A DNA stretch of 64,000 nt from Stanieria sp964562685. Lineage in GTDB: Bacteria > Cyanobacteriota > Cyanobacteriia > Cyanobacteriales > Xenococcaceae. The stretch's first letter is position 1. Every line of letters starts with the position of its first letter. Below, piece after piece: positions 26,622-36,800 of the stretch. Made by a program: the position numbers and the translations under genes. The DNA is taken from positions 1 to 64,000 of the forward strand of contig CAZLUP010000004.1 in the NCBI GenBank assembly GCA_964562685.1. Reading direction: 5' to 3'. The notes beneath the pieces were generated by a model. The model saw nothing but the letters and a program-made list of their open reading frames with translations, had not been told where the DNA came from and did not search any database.

Positions 26622-27512
26622 ATGACTAATAAAAAAATTGCTTTTTTAGGATTAGGATTAATGGGTGGTTCTATGGCTGCTAATCTTGCTCATCGAGGTT
26701 ATCAAGTCAAAGCTTGGAATCGGACTAAAAACCGCCCTGGAATAGCTAGGGCTGCTAAAGCTGGTGCAACTATAGTTGATTCGATTCGATCTGCTGTAGC
26801 AAATGCAGAGATTATTTTTTCCTGTGTGGGCGATGTTCCCGATGTGGAAGAAGTGTTATTGGGCGAGGCAGGGGTAATACAATATGCTCAACCTGGTGCT
26901 TTGGTGGTCGACATGAGTACCATTGGTAGCAAGGCAGCTAAAGAAATTGCTACTCAATTAAATCAACATCAACTTCGTTTTCTCGATGCACCTGTTTCTG
27001 GAGGAGATATTGGGGCAATGAAGGGAACTCTTACGATTATGGTAGGAGGTGAACCTAAAGACTTTGAAGAATGCCAACCCTTATTTGAAGCAATGGGTCA
27101 AAATATTCGCCTTTGTGGTTCTGTTGGAAGTGGACAAGGGGTGAAAATGTGCAATCAAATTCTGGCTTCTCTCTACATGATAGGTTTATGCGAAGCGATG
27201 ACTATGGCGCAACAACAGGACATTGACCCGAATTTAATTGTAGAAGTTTGCGGTACTGGTGCTGCTGGTTCTTGGGCATTAACTAATTTGGGTCCCAAAA
27301 TTATTGAATCTGATTACAATCCAGGATTTGCAATCAAACATATTCTCAAAGATTTGCGTTTGGTACAAGAAATTATCCAAGCTTCAGGCAAAAGTTTACC
27401 AGGAGTTCAATTAGCAGATCGTTTATTTAAACTGGTTCAATCCCTTGATCATGGTCAAGGAGGGGAACAAGGAACACAGGCAATGATTAGAGCTTATTAC
27501 AGTGACCAATGA
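26622..27512 (+). CDS. Beta-hydroxyacid dehydrogenase family oxidoreductase
   Basis: 296 residues, NAD(P)-dependent. N-terminal GLGLMGGSMAANLAHRGY is the dinucleotide-binding loop. DAPVSGGDIGAMKGTLTIMVGG is the family substrate signature, and GQGVKMCNQIL carries the catalytic lysine near residue 170. Related enzymes reduce tartronate semialdehyde, succinic semialdehyde or glyoxylate. The last fits photorespiratory or GABA metabolism, but the substrate cannot be fixed. The start ATG lies in a repeat-like ATGACTAATAAA context. Confidence 0.88.
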   Translation: MTNKKIAFLGLGLMGGSMAANLAHRGYQVKAWNRTKNRPGIARAAKAGATIVDSIRSAVANAEIIFSCVGDVPDVEEVLLGEAGVIQYAQPGALVVDMSTIGSKAAKEIATQLNQHQLRFLDAPVSGGDIGAMKGTLTIMVGGEPKDFEECQPLFEAMGQNIRLCGSVGSGQGVKMCNQILASLYMIGLCEAMTMAQQQDIDPNLIVEVCGTGAAGSWALTNLGPKIIESDYNPGFAIKHILKDLRLVQEIIQASGKSLPGVQLADRLFKLVQSLDHGQGGEQGTQAMIRAYYSDQ

Positions 27513-27516
27513 CCCC

Positions 27517-27546
27517 GTACGGGCAAGGCAGTGCGAAAGCCCGTAC
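27517..27546. repeat. Inverted repeat GTACGGGC / GCCCGTAC
   Basis: 8 bp perfect arms around a 14-base loop, immediately after the dehydrogenase stop. GC-rich compared with its surroundings, like the other dispersed palindromes. Confidence 0.6.
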
Positions 27547-27586
27547 ACCAGTTACCGATTAATCAATCACAAAGGACAAATGATAA

Positions 27587-28189
27587 ATGACAACGGACGA
27601 ACAATATAAACAAAAAATGCAGAGGCGTAAGGAAGTACAAGAACAACGTCTGGCGGAAAAAAATCGAGAAAAAGGATTAATTATTGTCAATACTGGCAAT
27701 GGTAAGGGAAAAACTACGGCTGCATTAGGAATGGTGCTGCGTTCTCTTGGTCACGGCTACCAGGTGGCAATTATCCAGTTTATTAAAGGTGCTTGGGAAC
27801 CAGCCGAAAAAGCTGTTTTAGAAAAATGGCAAAGACAACTTCAGTTTCATGCGATGGGGGAAGGTTTTACCTGGGAAACTCAAGACCGAGAAAGAGATAC
27901 AGAAAAAGCGATCGCAGCATGGCAGAAAGGTTTAGAATATATTCTCAATCCTAAATACAAGTTAGTTTTACTTGATGAAATTAATGTTGCACTCAAACTT
28001 GGTTATTTAGATGTGTCTGAAGTTTTGGCAGGGTTAGCACAAAAGCCTGCTAACTCTCACGTAATCCTGACTGGTAGAGGCGCGCCTCCAGAGTTGATTG
28101 AGAAAGCAGACTTAGTAACTGAAATGACCTTAGTTAAACATCCTTTCCGCGAACAAGGAGTTAAGGCACAACCAGGAATTGAGTTTTAA
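27587..28189 (+). CDS. cobO: Cob(I)yrinic acid a,c-diamide adenosyltransferase
   Basis: 200 residues of the CobA/CobO/BtuR family. Walker A is GNGKGKTTAALGMVLRSLG at residues 38-56, and LVLLDEINVALKLG (residues about 126-139) is the Walker B-like region. VILTGRGAPPELIEKADLVTEM is the C-terminal signature. It attaches the adenosyl group to the cobalt of corrinoids during B12 cofactor synthesis. Convergent with the next gene, with an 11 bp gap. Confidence 0.92.
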   Translation: MTTDEQYKQKMQRRKEVQEQRLAEKNREKGLIIVNTGNGKGKTTAALGMVLRSLGHGYQVAIIQFIKGAWEPAEKAVLEKWQRQLQFHAMGEGFTWETQDRERDTEKAIAAWQKGLEYILNPKYKLVLLDEINVALKLGYLDVSEVLAGLAQKPANSHVILTGRGAPPELIEKADLVTEMTLVKHPFREQGVKAQPGIEF

Positions 28190-28200
28190 ACCAATTTAAT

Positions 28201-28722
28201 TTAACGTTTATTACCTAACCATTTGGCTGCCACTGCACCTAACACTGCACCAATAACAGGGTTACTGAGGAACTTAACCAAAGCAGGTTGATCAGCCATA
28301 ACATCTTGGAAAATATCGGGATGACTATGATAAGCAAAACTAGCTAACTTACTAACATCATCAGCATTCATGCGACTAGCATGATGAGTAGACAAACCTA
28401 GTTGTCTTTCCAAATCGCGATCGCTTAAACCTCTTTCTTTCAAATGTTTGAAAAATTCTCTAGCAACATCATCGCGTTCATTGGGTTTGATCTGCGCGAT
28501 CGCTTGCTGAAGTTCTGGTTCCATTTGAGCGGGAGAAATACGCTCGGGATGAAAGGCACGACTAAACAAACCATGTCTTTCTTGTCTAGTCGAACGTTGG
28601 GCAAAATCATCAAAGTTCTGATAATCTTTTTGAGGAGCGACTGGTGCATCATCAAGAGATTCCACATCCTCTTGCGCCAAGTCGTTCATTATTTCTCTTC
28701 TATAATCTTTACTACTACTCAC
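28201..28722 (-). CDS. Hypothetical protein with C-terminal hydrophobic segment
   Basis: 173 residues, not recognised. It is polar and charged for the first 140 residues, with a helical ERGLSDRDLERQLGLSTHHA stretch resembling a helix-turn-helix or heptad region, and ends with NPVIGAVLGAVAAKWLG, a glycine-zipper-like helix that may insert in a membrane. It uses a GTG start at 28722 with GGAG seven bases before. The next gene upstream on the strand is the lipoprotein, and this neighbourhood with CsbD looks like a stress or envelope group. Confidence 0.6.
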   Translation of the reverse strand: MSSSKDYRREIMNDLAQEDVESLDDAPVAPQKDYQNFDDFAQRSTRQERHGLFSRAFHPERISPAQMEPELQQAIAQIKPNERDDVAREFFKHLKERGLSDRDLERQLGLSTHHASRMNADDVSKLASFAYHSHPDIFQDVMADQPALVKFLSNPVIGAVLGAVAAKWLGNKR

Positions 28723-28783
28723 TTTGTTTCTCCATTCTTTAGGTTTGACAGATTCTTAATTTGCTCTTGCTAAAAGATGACGA

Positions 28784-29215
28784 CTATTGATATTGCACTT
28801 GACGGGATTGTTCGTCATATTGAGCAGTTAGAATCAACTTTTTATCTGGGGCATACATCAATACGGTTAAATCTTGATTGGGAAAGTTACGATGAAAACC
28901 TTGTAATAAAGATTTTGCTAACGGACGTACTTCGTTTGGTTGTACTTGTCGGTTAATTACAACGCCCAATTTATTGTTATCGCGTACGTAGGCATCGCTA
29001 ATTAAACCATTACCAGTTTGAACTACCCAATCACCAAATTTTTGTCCAGTAGCACTATTACCTCGTTCCAATTGAGAGTAAACTTGACCACTGGCTGCTG
29101 GTAATTGATTAACATCTTGAGCTACAGGCGCACTAGAACAAGCTGTAATAATTGTTAAAGTTAAACACAAAACAATTGCAGCAATTATTTTGCGACTTTT
29201 GTGCCAAAAATTCAC
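28784..29215 (-). CDS. Small secreted lipoprotein
   Basis: 143 residues. A basic start, a hydrophobic h-region (IIAAIVLCLTLTI) and the lipobox ITAC at about residues 23-26 predict lipid modification. The mature part contains DAYVRDNNKLGVVINRQV and LTVLMYAPDKKLILTAQYDE, an alpha-beta region of a family common in cyanobacteria whose function I do not know. GTG start at 29215 with a good GGAGG eight bases upstream. Confidence 0.7.
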   Translation of the reverse strand: MNFWHKSRKIIAAIVLCLTLTIITACSSAPVAQDVNQLPAASGQVYSQLERGNSATGQKFGDWVVQTGNGLISDAYVRDNNKLGVVINRQVQPNEVRPLAKSLLQGFHRNFPNQDLTVLMYAPDKKLILTAQYDEQSRQVQYQ

Positions 29216-29263
29216 TTATTGTCCCTCCATTTATAACTAATAATTTTGCTTGATTTGAAAAGA

Positions 29264-29300
29264 GAGATTGATCCAAATTTGGATTACTTCTCTCTTCAAT
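29264..29300 (-). terminator. Intrinsic terminator downstream of csbD
   Basis: Long imperfect stem with AAGAGAGA/TTCTCTCTT outer arms and a perfect inner ATCCAAATTTGGAT. Read on the minus strand it ends in CTCTCTTTTC. A second hairpin (12 bp, 29310-29321 with 29327-29338) overlaps the csbD stop codon just before it. Confidence 0.65.
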
Positions 29301-29330
29301 TGATTTAGTTTAAATAGTCTTTATTCAAGA

Positions 29331-29501
29331 CTATTTAAGAGCATCTTTAGCATCTTCAACTGTGTGTTCAACTTCAGCTTCAGTTTGTTTTTCTTTGCCT
29401 TTTGCTTTTGTTTCGGGATCGCCAGTTACTTTACCAACAGCCTCTTGTGCTTTTCCTGCAATATTTTTACCAGTAGCTTTAGCTTTATCTTCGGTACTCA
29501 T
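29331..29501 (-). CDS. CsbD family stress protein
   Basis: 56-residue gene. It starts MSTEDKAKATGKNIAGKAQE and continues AVGKVTGDPETKAKGKEKQ. This is the CsbD pattern of a Lys/Ala/Glu-rich, largely disordered protein with a GKxxxxxGKxTGDxxxxxxGK motif. CsbD proteins are general-stress induced in several bacteria, and their biochemical role is unknown. AGGAGA stands nine bases before the ATG at 29501. It forms its own short transcript ending at the adjacent hairpins. Confidence 0.85.
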   Translation of the reverse strand: MSTEDKAKATGKNIAGKAQEAVGKVTGDPETKAKGKEKQTEAEVEHTVEDAKDALK

Positions 29502-29761
29502 AATTTAATTTCTCCTGAATCTAATCAAATATTTGATTTTCAACTTCAAAAAAGTTATTTTCAAACTTGAAACTAATAATCACTGTAAAGAACATTTTTT
29601 TTTTAATCGTCTATCGCAAGCAATATAGTTTTTTAGTGACAATTAGATAGATTTTGGTAACCAAACAAAGATGTGATTAATCTAATGATTTAGATTTTGT
29701 TATCTAAGAAATTCTATCTTTTGGTAGAGAACAAGAAATAAATTAATTTGAGATGATACCG

Positions 29762-29788
29762 AATAAATAAATAAATAAATAAATAAAA
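29762..29788. repeat. Tetranucleotide microsatellite (AATA)n
   Basis: Six uninterrupted copies of AATA followed by an A run, in a stretch without genes between csbD and the htpX remnant (29502-29823). No other feature seen in that stretch. Confidence 0.85.
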
Positions 29789-29823
29789 AACTATAAATAA
29801 ATTGTCAGAAAGCTCAAATACCA

Positions 29824-29958
29824 ATGCCAAAAATATTTATTGTTCCTACTCAAACTCCCAATGCTTTTGCCACAGGAAGAGAGCTTAATTATGCTGCGAT
29901 CACAGTAACCGAAGGCATTTTATACCAAATCCTGTTGTCATACCCTACTTATATCTAA
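29824..29958 (+). pseudogene. htpX: HtpX (M48 metalloprotease) fragment
   Basis: An open frame of 44 codons whose first 33 residues contain TPNAFATGRELNYAAITVTE-GIL, which matches the block just before the HEXXH motif of HtpX proteases. The zinc-binding HELSH region and everything after it are missing. The frame continues for 11 unrelated residues to a stop and then meets a dispersed GC-rich element. It has no membrane segments and no plausible function, so I call it a truncated relic. Confidence 0.65.
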
Positions 29959-29969
29959 AACTGAAAAGG

Positions 29970-30004
29970 CTCTCCCCGTCTCCATGTCCCCGTGTCCCCA
30001 CATC
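29970..30004. repeat. Dispersed CCCCGTGTCCCC-type element
   Basis: Intergenic element containing TCTCCCCGTCTCC and GTCCCCGTGTCCCC. A related copy in the opposite orientation is at 38044-38086. It directly follows the broken htpX fragment. Confidence 0.65.
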
Positions 30005-30114
30005 AGTCTTAAAAGTTGGTTTTGAGAATCAGATTTAGTATTAGCTCTGTATCAAGATCAATTGTAATTTTTCAGTTGTCATGATTAATATTTTGTTTAT
30101 CTACAGAGACAATC

Positions 30115-31473
30115 TTATTTACTAATAACAGTATTAACTGACAAATCTTCTAAAAATTGCTGCTTATTAAAACTATATTCTTTACCCAAAAAACTAATTA
30201 ATCTTATCGTATCATCGTAAGCATTTTGTAAACAAGTAGAAGCTCCAGGAGAAGGAGTAATATTAAAAATAGCGCGATCGCCTGTTAGTTTTGCCTCGCC
30301 CATTTCTAAACTTTGGGTTTTCAAATTGACAATTTGTGGTCGAATTCCACCGTATCCTTTGGCAAATTCTAAATCTTTTAATTGAATTGTGGGGATAATT
30401 TTTCTAACTTCTTTAATAAATAATCTCTTACCAATGAAGGGAAGATCGTAGATAAAATTTAAAACAATATATCTAAAAATAATCGGATCAGCCAGAATTT
30501 TTAAAAAGCTAGTAATTGCCTTAATACTTAATCCTGCGGTTTGAAAATATTCCCAGACAGTCGTATAATTATGACGCTCTAACATGGGCAGAACTTTTGC
30601 CGTCGGACCAAATCTAGTTCTAGTGCGATCATCCACTTCGGGATCACCATGAATAGCTGCGAAAGGCAATTTTTGTAACTGAACAGTATAAACTTTACCG
30701 TTGAGAACTTCAGGAGCAAAATAAAAACTACCAGCTACACTTAAAAGTGCATAATCTAAACCATAACCCAAAGATTTAGCAAATAAAAGACTATGCGCCC
30801 CTGCCATTACTGCGATCGCTTTAGTAATAATAGTTTTTCCTTCTATATTTAAATAATAATAATCTCCCTGTTTAATAATTTGAGTCACTTTTTTTCCCAT
30901 CATCAAATCGATGGTTTTGGTTTGATTACTTAAAGCATTATTTAAAAAAGATTGAGCTAATTTTTGAAAATCAATTGTATAACCTTCAGGCGTATATAAA
31001 GCTAAAATTTGTTCTTGAGTATCTCTTCCTTGTAAAACCTGGGGTTCAATTTGAGCAATTTCTTTTCTTTCAATTAATCTTAAATCAGGAAATAATTGTT
31101 TAAACTCTTGATATCTTGCTTGAAGTTTAGCTACTTGTTCTTGACCAACAGCTAAAACCATTTTGTGATATTTAGTATAGATTTTTTGTTGAGGATCATT
31201 AGCTAAAAGATAATATTTAACTAAACTTGCTGCCTGATTAACTTTTTCTGCTTTAGTTAAAGTGTAATTAGTTTCGATATCACCGAAATGAAGTGTTTGA
31301 CTATTACTATTTTTATGAGAATTGACTAAAGCTACCCCTGCGTTTTTTTCAATTAAAGCAATTTTATTAATATTAGTATATTTGCTCAATGTGTAGAGTA
31401 GAGCAGTTCCACAAACACCCGCACCAATAATTGCTACTTCATAACTATTCTGTTGATTATTCATTATTTTCAT
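30115..31473 (-). CDS. FAD-dependent oxidoreductase, malate:quinone oxidoreductase-like
   Basis: 452 residues. N-terminal VAIIGAGVCGTALLYTLSKY is the FAD-binding GxGxxG, followed by IALIEKNAGVALVNSHKNSN. The block QTLHFGDIETNYTL, the central YTPEGYTIDFQKLAQSF and the C-terminal GYGGIRPQIVNL and SPGASTCLQNAYDD match COG0579 oxidoreductases, which include Mqo and L-2-hydroxyglutarate oxidase. Mqo oxidises malate to oxaloacetate and feeds quinone. I favour Mqo-like but cannot exclude another 2-hydroxyacid. Start ATG 31473; ATG 31464 is also possible. Confidence 0.72.
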   Translation of the reverse strand: MKIMNNQQNSYEVAIIGAGVCGTALLYTLSKYTNINKIALIEKNAGVALVNSHKNSNSQTLHFGDIETNYTLTKAEKVNQAASLVKYYLLANDPQQKIYTKYHKMVLAVGQEQVAKLQARYQEFKQLFPDLRLIERKEIAQIEPQVLQGRDTQEQILALYTPEGYTIDFQKLAQSFLNNALSNQTKTIDLMMGKKVTQIIKQGDYYYLNIEGKTIITKAIAVMAGAHSLLFAKSLGYGLDYALLSVAGSFYFAPEVLNGKVYTVQLQKLPFAAIHGDPEVDDRTRTRFGPTAKVLPMLERHNYTTVWEYFQTAGLSIKAITSFLKILADPIIFRYIVLNFIYDLPFIGKRLFIKEVRKIIPTIQLKDLEFAKGYGGIRPQIVNLKTQSLEMGEAKLTGDRAIFNITPSPGASTCLQNAYDDTIRLISFLGKEYSFNKQQFLEDLSVNTVISK

Positions 31474-31733
31474 TATTAAGCAATATCAGATTTATCAATC
31501 TTATTCTTTAATTTTAGCGAGATTGAGTCAATTCTCATCTATCATTAGTTATTAAAAGAAGATAATTGAGGATATCAGTGATCAGTTATCAATTACCAGT
31601 TACCAGCGACCAATTAGTAATTACTAATTATGAGGGATGAATAATCAACCCCGCCGAAGACGCGCGGAGCGACTAACAATTAACAATCAACAAAAACCAG
31701 GGTATTGACTGTATCTCAATTAATTAAGAAACG

Positions 31734-33101
31734 CTATTGATGATTGCTATAGTAATCTCTCGTTCCTTTGGCATCCAAAGCTTCTCCCAGACGATTTAAA
31801 CCATGAACGTAAGCAGCAGTACGCAGATCTAACTTTAATTCTTCGGCAATAGACCAAGTTTTTTCGGTTTCTGCTTCCATTTTTGCTTGTAATCTTTGAT
31901 TGACTTCTTCTAAAGTCCAATACCAACCATTACGATTTTGTACCCACTCAAAATAGCTAACGGTTACACCACCTGCATTAACCAAAATATCAGGCAATAC
32001 ATAAATCCCTTTTTCGGTCAGAATTTCGTCTGCTGCCGAGGAAATAGGACCATTAGCAACTTCAAAGATAAATTTAGCTTTTACTGCTGCTGCATTATCA
32101 ATCGTAATTTGATTTTCTAAAGCTGCTGGAATTAAAACATCGACATCTAAAGCCAGCAACTCTTGATTAGTAATTATTTTGTGTTCGATAATATTACAAA
32201 CACTGTCTTGACAATATACTGCCTTAATTCCCCGACGACTGCTTTTATACTCACGAACACTAGGAATATCTAATCCTTGGGGTGCATAAATTCCCCCTTG
32301 AGAATCACTGACTGCTACCACTCGATAACCTGCTTGATGGAGTAAATCGGCTAAAATCGAGCCTGCATTGCCAAAACCTTGGACTGCCACGGTAGTTTGT
32401 TGGGGAATTTTCTTGAATTTGGGTAAAACCGTTTGAATAACATAATAAGCGCCCGTTGCCGTTGCTGCATCTCTGCCTTGACTACCACCCAAAGTCAAAG
32501 GTTTACCCGTGACTACTCCGCGACTGAGTTGACGCTTGATAATGCTATACTGATCCATCATCCATCCCATAATAGTGGCATTAGTATAGACATCAGGTGC
32601 GAGAATATCTACATCAGGTCCAATAAAATCTGCGATCGCATCAATATAACCACGACTCAATCTTTCTAATTCCGATTTGGATAATTCTTTGGGATTAACT
32701 GTAATTCCTCCCTTCGCCCCCCCAAAAGGCAAATCTAGCAAGGCGCATTTAAAAGTCATCCAAAAAGCTAGAGATTGCACTTCATCTAAGGTAACATTGG
32801 GATGATAGCGCACTCCTCCTTTGCCCGGTCCTCTAGTATCATCGTAACGAACACGATAACCTGAGAAAATCCGCAGAGAACCATCATCCATTCGGATCGG
32901 AATTGAAACACTCAAGCTAGTTTTAGGATATCTCAAGCGTTTAATTGCATCTTCAGAAATAGATACATACTTTAAAGCTTTTTCTAATCTTTGACTGGCA
33001 TCAGCCAATAAAGATGGATTAGTTTGAGGAGTAGTAACTTGTTTTATTTGATCGGGCAGAGGATAGGCAAGATCTTGATCGGAAACAATAATTTTAGCCA
33101 T
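31734..33101 (-). CDS. gdhA: Glutamate dehydrogenase (Glu/Leu/Phe/Val family)
   Basis: 455 residues from the ATG at 33101. Substrate-binding GPGKGGVRYHPNVTLDEV and the catalytic region LPFGGAKGGITVNPKEL, then APDVYTNATIMGWMMDQY with the catalytic Asp, are clear. The C-terminal Rossmann domain has VAVQGFGNAGSILADLL. It interconverts glutamate with 2-oxoglutarate and ammonium. The open frame continues to a TTG at 33218, but those 39 residues do not look like the family, and GGTGA precedes ATG 33101, so the shorter form is preferred. Confidence 0.92.
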   Translation of the reverse strand: MAKIIVSDQDLAYPLPDQIKQVTTPQTNPSLLADASQRLEKALKYVSISEDAIKRLRYPKTSLSVSIPIRMDDGSLRIFSGYRVRYDDTRGPGKGGVRYHPNVTLDEVQSLAFWMTFKCALLDLPFGGAKGGITVNPKELSKSELERLSRGYIDAIADFIGPDVDILAPDVYTNATIMGWMMDQYSIIKRQLSRGVVTGKPLTLGGSQGRDAATATGAYYVIQTVLPKFKKIPQQTTVAVQGFGNAGSILADLLHQAGYRVVAVSDSQGGIYAPQGLDIPSVREYKSSRRGIKAVYCQDSVCNIIEHKIITNQELLALDVDVLIPAALENQITIDNAAAVKAKFIFEVANGPISSAADEILTEKGIYVLPDILVNAGGVTVSYFEWVQNRNGWYWTLEEVNQRLQAKMEAETEKTWSIAEELKLDLRTAAYVHGLNRLGEALDAKGTRDYYSNHQ

Positions 33102-33288
33102 AGCGTCACCACAAATTATGATGGTGGGAGAGGACAAGGAAACCCCGTCTTCTCTAATCACCGTGTTGACCAGCCAACTTGCTTGACTCTCAAACTGTTG
33201 CTGAGGAGAGAAAAACAATTATGGTAGGGTGTATTTCTATTGAATCAGATCAAAACAGTATAAATTGCTACTTTTTAATAATTATTTA

Positions 33289-33549
33289 CTAACTGTGACG
33301 ATTGACTTCGGTTTGTAGCCAAGGGTCTACAGGTTGTCCATCCTTGCGACGCAATTCAATTTCCACCATTTGAATTAAGCCTGATTCTGGTGGTGCAGGT
33401 TTATGATGAAAAATAATGTCGTATTCATTAGGGTCGTAATTGCGTTCTTTGAGCCAATCTTGTACTTTAATCGCACAGAATAAAGATTGTCCTTGCTCAA
33501 ACATTCGACTTATTTGCATTGATAAACTATGAAGATTTAAACGTGGCAT
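33289..33549 (-). CDS. Conserved hypothetical protein
   Basis: 86 residues from ATG 33549 (MPRLNLHSLSMQISRMFEQG). The frame extends further to 33621, but that part is Lys/Ile-rich and uncharacteristic. A small alpha-beta protein with YDIIFHHKPAPPESGLIQMV and VEIELRRKDGQPVDPWLQTE. I recognise no family. It is monocistronic, upstream of gdhA on the same strand with a 187 bp gap. Confidence 0.55.
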   Translation of the reverse strand: MPRLNLHSLSMQISRMFEQGQSLFCAIKVQDWLKERNYDPNEYDIIFHHKPAPPESGLIQMVEIELRRKDGQPVDPWLQTEVNRHS

Positions 33550-33858
33550 AGTTTTATAGTTAAGACTTTTAATTTTTATCTTAGCTGGTGAGCTTAAAAA
33601 ATATAGAATTTGGTTTATCAAAAAGCAACAAAAACTTTACTCAAAATTCACCTTTACTTTAAAAAATAAAGATTTTTTCTGAGATAAAATTAACTAAAAT
33701 TAAAAAAGTTTGGCTAGCTCAACTAAACAATAATTAATAAGCCGAGTTACTTCACCGATATAGATGAATTACCGAGTCCAAACAGCTTTGGTGCAAGGGA
33801 TTGCACTGATTTTGTTTGACAACCCAAATAATTAACTTTATCAATCATTATTTCCTGT
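33550..33858. other. Intergenic region before the RTX gene
   Basis: 309 bp between divergent genes. It contains a small perfect hairpin GTGCAA-GGGA-TTGCAC at 33791-33806, about 53 bp before the RTX start codon, which could be a leader structure. Nothing else stands out. Confidence 0.45.
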
Positions 33859-36800
33859 ATGGTACTGAACGCGAATTCTTTTCAAGACGTGACTAATAGT
33901 GCAGGCATCGTTTGGTCAAGACAAAGAGGAGACGAAGCTTTTAGCATTTCCTGGCTTGATTATAACAAAGATGGTTTACTAGACCTTTGGATTAGCGGAC
34001 ATGGATACAATAATGATGCTCCTAATCAATTATTTGGCGCAAAATATCCTTACTTATATATAAATAACGGCGACGGTACTTTTACCAATTTATTTACTCA
34101 AGACTGGCGGAGAGGTAATGGTGGAGATAAACATGGTACTACTTGGTTTGACTTCGATAATGATGGCGATCGCGACGTAGTTATTTCAGGTGGTGGTAGG
34201 CTAGGACAAGTCGATCCCGATGATGATGATAATAGTGGCACAGAAGCTTTATCAAACTTATTCTTTGTCAATAGAAATAGCAAGATTGGTTTACTGACAG
34301 AAGAAGTAACGGCAAGAGGTTTAGAATATGATCTTGCCAGAGGTAGATCTTTTCTTGCTTTTGATGGTAACAACGATGGTTTATTAGATTTAATCCAGTT
34401 AGTAGCGATTAGGGAAGATGGATTGTCTCCCACAGCTTACTTTGAACAACAACCGAACGGAACTTTTCTTAATCGCACTACGGCAGTAGGGTTAAATGTA
34501 ACTAGTCCTTCTCGCTATGCCCAATTAGCGGATCTAACTGGAGATGGCAAGTTAGACTTAATCATTCAAGGTACATATCAGTATCCCCTCAAAGTTTATG
34601 ATATCTCTGGTTCAAATTTTCAAGATATCACGAACAACTTCAACTTTCCTCTCACTGCAAGTATCCCTCCCGATCAAACGGAGGACTTTTTAGATCACAG
34701 TTCTGCCAGAGATTCGATCATTGCTGACTTTGATGGTGATGGAGATAATGATATTTTCTTAGTTCGTTCTAATATTTCCACTACCCAACCGAGTATTTTT
34801 CAAGGCGGTAGTCAAATTGTGGCAGCCGATTTAATCAAACCCTTTGGTATTCAAGAAATTGGTTATAGCTTCCAAACTAGTGGAGATATTTCCATTGACT
34901 TTTTCGATCTTAATGGTTTAGCAGCCAATCTTTCTCCTTCTCAAGTTTTCATTGGTGCATCGGGACGTAATCCTACCACAGCGGAATTAGAAGCATTTGT
35001 TAACTTTATTTCACCAATTTCAGCACGAGCCAGAGCCAATGATGACCCTCGTACTACAGCAATAGATCCCGTAGCAGCCTTTGTTCTTTCTCCTAATAGT
35101 TCTGGAGTAACTGGACTAAAAAGCGATCGCTCTACTCGTGGTGTATATATTGGTTACGATCCTGCCACCCAAACCTGGGAAATTCGTTTAAATTCTGGTA
35201 ATAACGAGAATATTCGTTCAGCAGTCGAATCTACCCAAAATATTACTAATTTAAGTCCAATCAATTTTACTAATATCGATCCTGCTAGCAAAGCTTTAAC
35301 CGATCAATTCTGGCGGTTTGACTCTAGTACTGGTCAATTTGTCGATGATTCTATCGTCGCTGGTTTGACTACACCTACTCTAGCTCAATCTGCTGTAGCA
35401 GGAGACTTTGATAACGACAAAGACATCGATATTTATATCGTCAATGCCTATGGTTCTTTTAATCAGCCTAATATTCTCTACGAAAACCAAGGCAATGGTA
35501 CTTTTGTCACCGTACCTCAGGCAGGCGGTGCAGCAAGTACTCAAGTAGGTCCCCACTGGCTTGATTTTGAAGTTGGAGCTCGTGTTGCCACAGCAGATTA
35601 TGATGGTGATGGTTTCTTAGATATCTTTCTGGGTTCAACAATCGCTAGATCTCCAGGAGCAACCTATCTTGGTGAACCACCCCAACTTTTTAAAAACCAA
35701 GGTAATAGTAATAACTGGATTCAAATTGACCTTCAAGGCATTCAATCTAATCGAGATGGAATTGGCGCACAAGTTCGGGTTACCTCTGGTGGGACTACTC
35801 AACTAAGAGAACAAAATGGAGGAATGCACAACTTTGCTCAAAACTCTCAAAGATTGCATTTCGGTTTGGGTCAAGATAACATCATCAGTCAAATCGAAAT
35901 TCGATGGTCTTCTGGTATTACCCAAGTTTTGACCAACATTCCTGTCAATCAAATCTTAACTATTACTGAGCCTTTTCCCAATAACTTTAATGGTACTAAT
36001 AGCAGTAACAATCTCAATGGTACTAGTAAGGCAGATCTCATTAATGGCTTAGATGGGAACGATACGGTTAATGGTGCTGCTGGAAATGATAGCCTGATTG
36101 GTGGAAATGGTAACGATTCACTTAATGGTGGGAATGGCAATGATACCCTGTTAGGAGAAGCAAACATCGATACTCTCAACGGTGGTGCTGGTAATGACCT
36201 TCTCATTGGTGGTGACGGGAATGATACTCTCAACGGTAATAATGACGATGATACTTTAAATGGTGGTGCTGGTAGCGATCGCCTTGATGGTGGAAGCGGT
36301 TTTGATCATCTGATTGGTGATGCTGGTAATGATACTCTCATCGGTGGTAGTGGAGAAGATTATCTTGAAGGTGGGATCAATGATGATTCTCTTCGTGGTG
36401 ATGCAGGAAATGACACTCTCATTGGTGGCGCAGGACTCGATACTCTTAGAGGTGCTATCGGCAATGATCTCTTAAATGGGGATGATGATCATGATTTCTT
36501 AACGGGAGAAGACGGAAATGATACCCTCAACGGTGGCTTGGGTAATGATACTCTTCAAGGGGGTAATGGTAATGATCTGCTTAATGGCGGTGATGGAAAC
36601 GATACCCTCAACGGTGGTGAAGGAGGCGATACTCTCAACGGTGGTGAAGGTAACGACAATCTCATCGGTGAAGGTGGTAACGATAGTCTTGTTGGTGGTG
36701 CAGGTAATGATACTCTTCGTGGCGGTAACGGTAATGATATCTTAATTGGTGGCAATGGTAGCGATCGCTTGATTGAATCTGGCGATTTTAGCTTTACTAT

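Noticed and set aside
35949..36755. Antisense frames across the RTX repeats
   Set aside because: Regular nonapeptide coding forces open antisense frames; the products are low-complexity Pro/Ser/Leu repeats.
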